In this document: one piece after another, positions 7,536-13,072 of the stretch
Layout: every line of letters starts with the position of its first letter
Numbering within the stretch: position 1 is the stretch's first letter
Assembly (NCBI GenBank): GCA_910585015.1
Contig: CAJUCT010000065.1
Span: 1 to 14,559, forward strand
Source: an uncultured Acetatifactor sp.
Lineage (GTDB): Bacteria; Bacillota; Clostridia; Lachnospirales; Lachnospiraceae
Length of the DNA: 14,559 bases
Direction of reading: 5' to 3'
Notes under the pieces: model-generated
What the model saw: only the letters and a program-made list of their open reading frames with translations
The model's database searches: none
What the model was told of the DNA's origin: nothing
Translations under genes and position numbers: made by a program

Positions 7536-8720
7536 TTAATCTTCGATCTTGACGATGGTGGAGCAGCCCATACCGCCGCCGATACACAGGGTAGCCAGAC
7601 CGGTCTTGGCGCCCTTGGCCTGCATTTCATGCAGCAGAGTCACCAGGATACGGCATCCGGAAGCGCCCACGGGATGACCCAGCGCGATGGCGCCGCCGTT
7701 GGGGTTCAGCTGCCTGTCCACGTCGATGCCCAGATCCTTGCCCACTGCAACGGACTGTGCGGCAAAAGCCTCGTTGGCCTCGATGATATCGAAGTCCTCA
7801 ATCTTCATGCCAGTCTTGGCCATCACCTTCTTGGTGGCAGCCACGGGGCCGATGCCCATCACTTCGGGACGAACGCCTGCGAGAGCGCCTGCCACAAAAG
7901 TAGCCATGGGTTTCACGCCCAGTTCCTTGGCTTTCTCCTCGCTCATTACCACGATGGCGGCGGCGCCGTCGTTGATGCCGGAGGCGTTGCCTGCTGTCAC
8001 AAAGCCGTCGGGATTGATGGGACGCAGTTTTGCCAGACCCTCAATGGTGGAACCGGCGCGGGGCCCCTCATCTACCTTGAACTCGATGGTCTCTTTTTTC
8101 TTCTTAACCATAACGGGCACGATCTCGGCGTCAAAAGCACCGGACTTCTGAGCCGCCTCTGCCTTCTGCTGGCTCTTCAACGCGAACTCGTCCAACTCCT
8201 CACGGGTCAGGCCCCACTCACGACAGATATTGTCGGCAGTCATAATCATGTGGTAATCGTTGAAAGCATCCCACAGAGCATCCTTGATCATGGTGTCCAC
8301 CAAAGTGCCGTTGTTCATTCTATATCCGTAACGAGCCTGAGGAATGGCATAAGGCGCCATGGACATATTCTCCATACCGCCTGCCACTACGATATCCGCG
8401 TCACCAGCCATGATCATCTGCGCAGCCTGGTTCACACAGTTTAAACCGGAACCGCACACCACGTTCATGGTCACTGCGGGTACCTCGATGGGCAGACCGG
8501 CCTTGATGGAAGCCTGACGGGCCACGTTCTGTCCAAGCCCGGCCTGGATGACACAACCCATGTAAACCTGATCAACCTGCTCGGGAGCCACACCGGCCCT
8601 GTTTAAAGCCTCCTTGATAACAATTGCACCCAACTCTGCGGCAGGGGTTGTGCTCAGAGTTCCGCCCATGGTGCCGATGGCGGTACGGCAGGCGCCTGCT
8701 AATACTACTTTCTTTGCCAT
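7536..8720 (-). CDS. thl: Acetyl-CoA acetyltransferase (thiolase)
   Basis: The 394-residue thiolase condenses two acetyl-CoA into acetoacetyl-CoA, the entry to the butyrate pathway. All three catalytic residues are present: nucleophile C89 in NVVCGSGL, H349 in GHPVGASG and C379 in LCIGGGMG, matching C89/H348/C378 of the Zoogloea enzyme. A TTG five codons upstream is in frame, but it overlaps the GGAGGAG ribosome site, so the ATG at 8720 (MAKKVVLAG) is the start. It is the first gene of the thl-crt-hbd-bcd-etfB-etfA cluster, the order reported for Roseburia and other Lachnospiraceae. A promoter and a Rex-like operator lie just upstream. Confidence 0.97.
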   Translation of the reverse strand: MAKKVVLAGACRTAIGTMGGTLSTTPAAELGAIVIKEALNRAGVAPEQVDQVYMGCVIQAGLGQNVARQASIKAGLPIEVPAVTMNVVCGSGLNCVNQAAQMIMAGDADIVVAGGMENMSMAPYAIPQARYGYRMNNGTLVDTMIKDALWDAFNDYHMIMTADNICREWGLTREELDEFALKSQQKAEAAQKSGAFDAEIVPVMVKKKKETIEFKVDEGPRAGSTIEGLAKLRPINPDGFVTAGNASGINDGAAAIVVMSEEKAKELGVKPMATFVAGALAGVRPEVMGIGPVAATKKVMAKTGMKIEDFDIIEANEAFAAQSVAVGKDLGIDVDRQLNPNGGAIALGHPVGASGCRILVTLLHEMQAKGAKTGLATLCIGGGMGCSTIVKIED

Positions 8721-8774
8721 TTCTTTCTCCTCCAACTAGTTTATTTCGCTTTATTTATGCGGCTTCGGCAATGA

Positions 8775-8792
8775 TTGTTATTTTTTTGACAT
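8775..8792. promoter_or_regulatory. Rex-like operator in the thl leader
   Basis: The 18-mer TTGTTATTTTTTTGACAT matches 11 of the 14 defined positions of the Rex consensus TTGTTAA-N4-TTAACAA. It lies about 7-25 bases downstream of the predicted thl start site, a position that would block transcription. Rex senses NADH/NAD+ and is known to control butyrate-pathway and fermentation genes in clostridia. The same bases form the loop region of a GGCAATG/CATTGCC hairpin (8767-8773, 8790-8796). The middle is a T-run, so some matching is low-complexity. Confidence 0.45.
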
Positions 8793-8805
8793 TGCCATTG
8801 CTTCT

Positions 8806-8834
8806 AGTGTAGCATACCGTTTCCCGTTTTGCAA
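8806..8834 (-). promoter_or_regulatory. Predicted thl operon promoter (extended -10)
   Basis: On the minus strand TTGCAA (8834-8829, 4/6) is separated by 17 bases from TACACT (8811-8806, 4/6), with TG one base before it (TGCTACACT). Transcription would begin near 8799, giving a leader of about 79 bases before thl. It is the best promoter-like site between thl and rarA on this strand. Confidence 0.5.
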
Positions 8835-9026
8835 CGGCTTTCTTTTATTTCTGATCTGTTTTTGACTGCCCAGGCCCCCATACCTCCAATTCACCCCTGC
8901 CTTTTAACCATAGGAGCATACTTTCCCTCACGGTCAAACCGTATTCCGGCGCACCAGACTGACTATGAAATCGGTGGGCGAACAGAATGGTTCAAACGGA
9001 CGGTCAGAGCAGAACCTATTCTCCGA

Positions 9027-9055
9027 TTGCATATTCCGCAGCCTTGTGATAAAAT
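9027..9055 (+). promoter_or_regulatory. Predicted rarA promoter
   Basis: TTGCAT (9027-9032, 3/6), a 17-base spacer and TAAAAT (9050-9055, 5/6) preceded by TGA form an extended -10 promoter. The expected start is near 9062, about 40 bases before the rarA ATG. The region is AT-richer than the flanking genes. Confidence 0.55.
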
Positions 9056-9065
9056 AGGAACGATC

Positions 9066-9079
9066 AGAACATATTTTCG
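9066..9079. promoter_or_regulatory. LexA/DinR-like box at rarA
   Basis: AGAACATATTTTCG matches 12 of 14 positions of the Firmicutes SOS box CGAACATATGTTCG, keeping GAAC-N4 and TTCG. It lies just after the predicted start site of rarA, where a bound repressor would block transcription. rarA acts at stalled replication forks, so SOS control is plausible. Confidence 0.45.
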
Positions 9080-9101
9080 ATTGTACAGGAGAAGAGAAAT
9101 T

Positions 9102-10478
9102 ATGAACCAGTTATCGCTGTTTGATATAAATCCCAGCAGCATCTCCGGCCAGAGCGATACATCGGGCAGCACACCCATGACTTCTGGCCCCCTGGCGGAC
9201 CGACTGCGTCCCGCCACCCTTGCGGAATATGTGGGGCAGCAGCACCTGCTGGGTCCCGGCAAGATCCTGCGTCAGCTTCTGGAGCGGGACCAGATTCCCT
9301 CCATGATCTTCTGGGGACCTCCGGGAGTGGGCAAGACCACCCTGGCCAGTATCATCGCGAACCGTACCCGCTCCGGCTTCGTAAATTTCAGCGCCGTGAC
9401 CAGCGGCATCAGGGAGATCAAGGATATCATGAACCAGGCCCAGGAAAACAGGGCCTACGGCATCCGTACACTGGTGTTTGTAGACGAGATTCACCGCTTC
9501 AACAAGGCCCAGCAGGACGCCTTCCTGCCCTATGTGGAACGGGGCAGCATCACGCTGATCGGGGCCACTACGGAAAACCCTTCCTTCGAGATCAACGCCG
9601 CTCTACTCTCCCGCTGCAAAGTGTTTGTGCTGAAGGAACTGACGGAAGATGACCTCACAGGACTTTTGTCCAGAGCGCTTACAGATAAACGCAGCTTCGG
9701 CAGCGCCCGGGTCCATATGGAACCGTCCCTGCTGCCTGTTATCGCCGCCTTTGCCGACGGGGATGCCCGCACGGCCTTGAATACTCTGGAGATGGCCGTA
9801 CTGAACGGAGAACTTTCCCCCGACGGCTCCGTGACCGTGACCCGGGAAACCCTGGAGCAGTGTCTGGGCAAAAAGACGCTGCTGTACGACAAAAAAGGCG
9901 AAGAACACTACAACCTGATATCCGCCCTGCACAAATCCATGCGCAACTGCGACCCTGATGCCGCCGTCTACTGGCTGGCCCGGATGCTGGAGGCTGGGGA
10001 GGATCCTCTGTTTATCGCGCGTCGACTCATCCGTTTTGCCAGTGAGGACGTGGGGCTGGCCGACCCCCAGGCTCTGCCCTTAGCTGTAGCCGCCTACCAG
10101 GCATGCCATTTCAACGGCATGCCTGAGTGCGATTTAAATCTGACCCAGGCCGTGGTGTACCTCTCCCTGGCCCCCCGCTCCAACGCCCTGTACCGGGCAT
10201 ACGAAACCGCCAAAGCGGACGCCATGACCCGCTTAAACCAGCCCGTGCCCCTGGTGATCCGCAACGCTCCCACGGAACTGATGGAGGACCTTCACTATGG
10301 GGAGGGCTATGTCTACGCCCATGACACCCGGGAGAAAATGGCCCGCATGACCTGCCTGCCGGAGGATCTGAAAGACCGCCGCTATTACCTGCCCACAGAA
10401 GAAGGAGCGGAAAATATTCAGAAGCAGCGGCTTGAACGAAGCCGGGCTTTCCGGCTGGAAGAAACAGCCGATTCCTGA
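9102..10478 (+). CDS. rarA: Replication-associated recombination protein A (AAA+ ATPase, RarA/MgsA)
   Basis: The 458-residue AAA+ protein of the RarA/MgsA/Mgs1 family acts at stalled replication forks with the clamp-loader-like fold. Visible are ADRLRPATLAEYVGQQHLLG (32-51), Walker A GPPGVGKTT (72-80), Walker B VFVDEIHRF (125-133), sensor 1 GATTENPSFE (154-163) and the arginine finger LLSRC (R171). The C-terminal part contains the family tetramerisation region, including ARRLIRFASEDVGLADP. The frame is open for 91 codons upstream to 8829, but that stretch is not RarA-like; AGGAGA nine bases before the ATG at 9102 and the family length of about 440 fix the start. The N-terminus reads MNQLSLFD, whose QLSLF equals the canonical beta-clamp binding pentapeptide. 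It is transcribed away from thl and converges on the asparaginase gene. Confidence 0.97.
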   Translation: MNQLSLFDINPSSISGQSDTSGSTPMTSGPLADRLRPATLAEYVGQQHLLGPGKILRQLLERDQIPSMIFWGPPGVGKTTLASIIANRTRSGFVNFSAVTSGIREIKDIMNQAQENRAYGIRTLVFVDEIHRFNKAQQDAFLPYVERGSITLIGATTENPSFEINAALLSRCKVFVLKELTEDDLTGLLSRALTDKRSFGSARVHMEPSLLPVIAAFADGDARTALNTLEMAVLNGELSPDGSVTVTRETLEQCLGKKTLLYDKKGEEHYNLISALHKSMRNCDPDAAVYWLARMLEAGEDPLFIARRLIRFASEDVGLADPQALPLAVAAYQACHFNGMPECDLNLTQAVVYLSLAPRSNALYRAYETAKADAMTRLNQPVPLVIRNAPTELMEDLHYGEGYVYAHDTREKMARMTCLPEDLKDRRYYLPTEEGAENIQKQRLERSRAFRLEETADS

Positions 10479-10558
10479 TATGGAAAATTTGCCCTCTCCC
10501 CACTCACGAACCAAAACCACTGTGGGACGGCAGCAGATTATGTTGTCCGTATAATACT

Positions 10559-11602
10559 CTACAACACGCTCCTGTCCCCGTCACTCCCCGGGGCATACAG
10601 CAGCATATCATGGTTCACGGTCTTATAGAACAGGTGTCGGAACTGTCCAGACAGTTCTTGCTCCTTTGCCTGCCCCAGAGCCCACATGACTTTTGTCACT
10701 GTCGCCTCCAAAGTCATATCATAGGCTTCCATCAGGTGAAAATCCTCCTTGATAATCCGCCCCACCTTGTAGACCTCCATATCACTGCCCTCATGGGTCA
10801 CCTGGGTAGCCATCATGACGATCTTTCCCGCATCTGTCCATCGGCGTATTTCTTCATAAAAGGGAACCTGCCCGTACTCCGGGAGTCCCCCGACGCCGAA
10901 TGCCTCTATCACCACGGCATCATAGCAGGGGAACAGGCGTTTCAGCATCGAACCGTCCATACCCGGCATCAGCTTGAGCAGCAAAACATTCTCATTCAGT
11001 TTATGGTAGAATACCGTCGGTTCCGTCACCCGGTCCTTATCGTCAATATAAAATACGATTTTTCCGTCACACAGCGCCGCCATATTGGGATAATTGATGC
11101 TGGAAAAAGCATTGTAACTCTTGGAACGTTCCTTTTTTGCCCGAGTCCCGGCGATAGCATTACCGCCAAAAACGATGTTAACTCCATGCGCCCTGTCATC
11201 AGAGGCAAAGCGCAGGCTGTCCAGCAGATTGGTCCTGGCATCCGTCACCGGCAGGTTTATGGGCTTCTGAGAACCAGTGATCACGACGGGTTTTTTGCTG
11301 TTCTGTATCAGATAGGACAGGGCTGCCGCCGTAAAAGCCATGGTATCCGTTCCATGGCAGATCACGAAGCCGTCATAACCCGCATACTGTTCCTCGATTA
11401 ATTCCGCCAGCTTCAGCCAATGCTTCGCGTATATGTTAGTGCTGTCCAGGCTGAAAGGCTGCAGAATGTCCACCTGACAGAATGCTTTATAATCCTCCAC
11501 ATATTGCAGCAAATCCTTCGCCGCTATCCTTGGGGCAAGCCCTTCTTTTGTATACCCCGACGCTATGGTGCCTCCCGTGGCTATCAATAGTACTTTTTTC
11601 AT
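10559..11602 (-). CDS. ansA: L-asparaginase, cytosolic type I
   Basis: The 347-residue enzyme hydrolyses asparagine to aspartate and ammonia. Both catalytic triads can be seen: T12 in ATGGTIA (8-14) and the T85-D86 pair in CHGTDT (82-87), with K156 in GTRAKKE as the conserved Lys. The absence of a signal peptide and the length of about 340 point to the cytosolic, low-affinity AnsA type rather than the secreted type II enzyme. The start MKKVLLIATGGT is the family N-terminus; its ribosome site is weak. It lies 75 bases after the Nudix gene on the same strand, probably in one transcript, and ends 80 bases from the convergent rarA. No strong terminator is visible in that gap, only a CCCAC/GTGGG repeat. 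Confidence 0.94.
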   Translation of the reverse strand: MKKVLLIATGGTIASGYTKEGLAPRIAAKDLLQYVEDYKAFCQVDILQPFSLDSTNIYAKHWLKLAELIEEQYAGYDGFVICHGTDTMAFTAAALSYLIQNSKKPVVITGSQKPINLPVTDARTNLLDSLRFASDDRAHGVNIVFGGNAIAGTRAKKERSKSYNAFSSINYPNMAALCDGKIVFYIDDKDRVTEPTVFYHKLNENVLLLKLMPGMDGSMLKRLFPCYDAVVIEAFGVGGLPEYGQVPFYEEIRRWTDAGKIVMMATQVTHEGSDMEVYKVGRIIKEDFHLMEAYDMTLEATVTKVMWALGQAKEQELSGQFRHLFYKTVNHDMLLYAPGSDGDRSVL

Positions 11603-11677
11603 ATATTCCGTCTTCTTTCTTTATCCTTTCAATAGCACGGATGGTTCCAAAGTCTCCCCGGTTCCTGCTCCGATATG

Positions 11678-12301
11678 TCAGGCCAAGCGCCTTTGGACCA
11701 ACAGCCATGCCATCACATGCACTGCCTGCTGGAATCTGCCGGCGCGGATCATTTCCTCGATCTCCTGCGGTGTGCGAAGTTCCACCTTCAGAAACTCCGT
11801 ATCATCCAGATGCTGCCGGGCTGCCATACGACAGTTTTTCGCCATATATACATGGACAAAGTTATCGGATATCGTGGCATTGGATGGAATTGTAAGCAGA
11901 TGCGTCCATTCGGATGACAAATATCCGGTTTCCTCCAAAAGTTCTCGCTTTGCCGCGGCAAGCGCATCTTCGGAGATTCCGTTTTCGGATGTTGCCGTAC
12001 CAGGCATTGCCGCCTCCCGAAATGCGTATTCTCTCCCGTCTGACCGCTCCAAGCCGCCTGCCGGGAACTCGGTGGTTACTTCCCTTATCCCCTGCCGGAA
12101 CTGCCGCACACAGAGATAATTGCCGTCACAATCCGATGCCACAATAACCACATAGTCCCTGCGGCTGAAACTGTAAAACGGTTCAAACACATTTCCGTCG
12201 GGGAGACGATATGCCGACCGCCGGAAGTCAATCCACTCATCCTGTATAATATGTTCTGTACGGACCTCTTCCCATGTGAGGTCTGCTCTGTTATCTTCCA
12301 T
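11678..12301 (-). CDS. Nudix hydrolase, probable ADP-ribose pyrophosphatase
   Basis: The 207-residue protein has the layout of NudF-type ADP-ribose pyrophosphatases: an N-terminal strand region (RRDYVVIVA), VRQFRQGIREVTTEFPAGGLE (65-85) and the Nudix helix EDALAAAKRELLEETGY (111-127) with R119, E120, E123 and E124. In the canonical box G-x5-E-x7-REUXEEXGU the first gap is five residues; here 27 residues separate G83 from E111, so about 22 residues are inserted in the loop. The substrate is therefore inferred from the flanks (EFPAGG, DNFVHVY) rather than certain. The start follows GGAGGG by nine bases. It precedes ansA by 75 bases and is likely co-transcribed with it. Confidence 0.88.
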   Translation of the reverse strand: MEDNRADLTWEEVRTEHIIQDEWIDFRRSAYRLPDGNVFEPFYSFSRRDYVVIVASDCDGNYLCVRQFRQGIREVTTEFPAGGLERSDGREYAFREAAMPGTATSENGISEDALAAAKRELLEETGYLSSEWTHLLTIPSNATISDNFVHVYMAKNCRMAARQHLDDTEFLKVELRTPQEIEEMIRAGRFQQAVHVMAWLLVQRRLA

Positions 12302-12675
12302 TTTAATGGTCCCTCCGCTCTATTCTTCCCTTTTATACTTTCTTTTCAATGCCCGCAAAACGCGTTTGACCTCCGTCCAACTCCTTACGGATACAGCTTT
12401 TTCAGAATCCCGATAATCTCATTATACCTCGGGGACCCATGTTTCACAATAGATATTTTATGTCTCAAGCGGCCCCTTTTGCCTTTTGAGAGCAAAAAAA
12501 TAAGGGGACAAGTTAGTGCAACCCCTTGCTTTTACTGGGTTCCTCTAACTTGTCCCTATTATAACACGGTCATCTGCATCTATGTGTCTGGCTCTTTGAT
12601 GATATATTTACCTGCCCGATAGATAGGAATTTGGCTTTTTCTATACAAAAAAGTTCAAATATATCAGTTAGTAAC
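12302..12675. other. Gene-poor region between the Nudix gene and the broken regulator
   Basis: These 374 bases are AT-rich and hold no gene I can support. The only clear structure is the palindrome listed at 12499-12560. A minus-strand open stretch of about 20-40 codons ends at 12385-12387 (its tail reads KHGSPRYNEIIGILKKLYP) and might be the end of a lost gene, but it has no ribosome site. A TATAAA at the upstream side of the Nudix gene has no matching -35. Confidence 0.5.
12499..12560. repeat. REP-like palindrome, possible terminator for minus-strand transcripts
   Basis: GGGACAAGTTAG (12505-12516) pairs perfectly with CTAACTTGTCCC (12545-12556). After a 3x3 internal loop AACCC (12520-12524) pairs with GGGTT (12537-12541), and outside AATA/TATT continues the symmetry. 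On the minus strand the stem is followed by TTATTTTTTT, the form of an intrinsic terminator for transcription coming from the right. The GGGGACAAG/CTTGTCCC ends resemble REP palindromes associated with Y1-type (RAYT) transposases in Firmicutes; no such transposase is here. Confidence 0.6.
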
Positions 12676-13041
12676 TTATTTCAATTTAATTTCTATTTTG
12701 TAATATTTTAAAAAATATGGCACAAACAAAAGAGCCCCTATTACCAAAATCACCCAACCAATATGTGTTCCTTGATTTTCAGGATAAAAATAATTTATAG
12801 CTAAATGAACTGGAAATAGAATAATTGCAATCACTCCCCATAATTTTTCCAATCTTCTTTTCATCTTGTTTGCTTGCTCTTTTTGTTTCTGTAATTCCAT
12901 CAAATTTTGTTCTGCCATTTTTTGATAATTTTCCATCATAATCCTCTCTCCCGATAACAATTCATTTGCATTTATTCCCAGAATGTCACATAGCTCCATC
13001 ATTATCGATACATCTGGACAGCTTTTTCCCGTTTCCCTTAA
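12676..13041 (-). pseudogene. XRE-family membrane-anchored regulator, N-terminal helix-turn-helix lost
   Basis: The remaining frame reads ETGKSCPDVSIMMELCDILG and then INANELLSGE, the standard end of an XRE-type HTH domain (usually SKWE-x-GKSCPD...), then a charged linker about 20-50 (numbered from the ATG at 13002) and two hydrophobic segments at about 54-72 and 80-100 with a basic end. An intact relative would begin with some 40 more residues carrying the DNA-binding helices. Here, just upstream of the codon where the conserved Trp (TGG) should be, the sequence changes: AGG is found, preceded by TTA and the stop TAA at 13044-13042. No ribosome site precedes the ATG at 13002, so the remnant is probably not translated. 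The gene was cut by the element carrying the adjacent recombinase. Confidence 0.8.
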
Positions 13042-13072
13042 TTAAAGATATTGTTGGGTAAAAAAAGAAAGG
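13036..13072. other. Probable element-chromosome junction (attachment site)
   Basis: Homology to XRE regulators stops abruptly at about 13036-13038 and the recombinase stop codon lies at 13073, only some 35 bases away. The recombinase gene of clostridial integrative elements commonly sits at the very end of the element, so this stretch should contain the hybrid att site. The exact crossover cannot be seen without the other end or an empty site. Confidence 0.55.

Noticed and set aside
7377..8444. A 355-codon plus-strand ORF opposite thl
   Set aside because: Antisense shadow of the thiolase gene with no recognisable domain or ribosome site.
8815..8834. Catabolite-responsive element (cre) at the thl promoter
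   Set aside because: TTGCAAAACGGG resembles the left half of a cre site but the central CG is one base out of register.
8829..9101. A 91-codon N-terminal extension of RarA
   Set aside because: The extension contains the promoter, SOS-like box and ribosome site, has no RarA similarity, and the family length fits the ATG at 9102.
12385..12500. Minus-strand open stretch ending KHGSPRYNEIIGILKKLYP
   Set aside because: Protein-like in feel but only 20-40 codons, with no ribosome site, and it runs into the palindrome; could be a gene remnant but I cannot support it.
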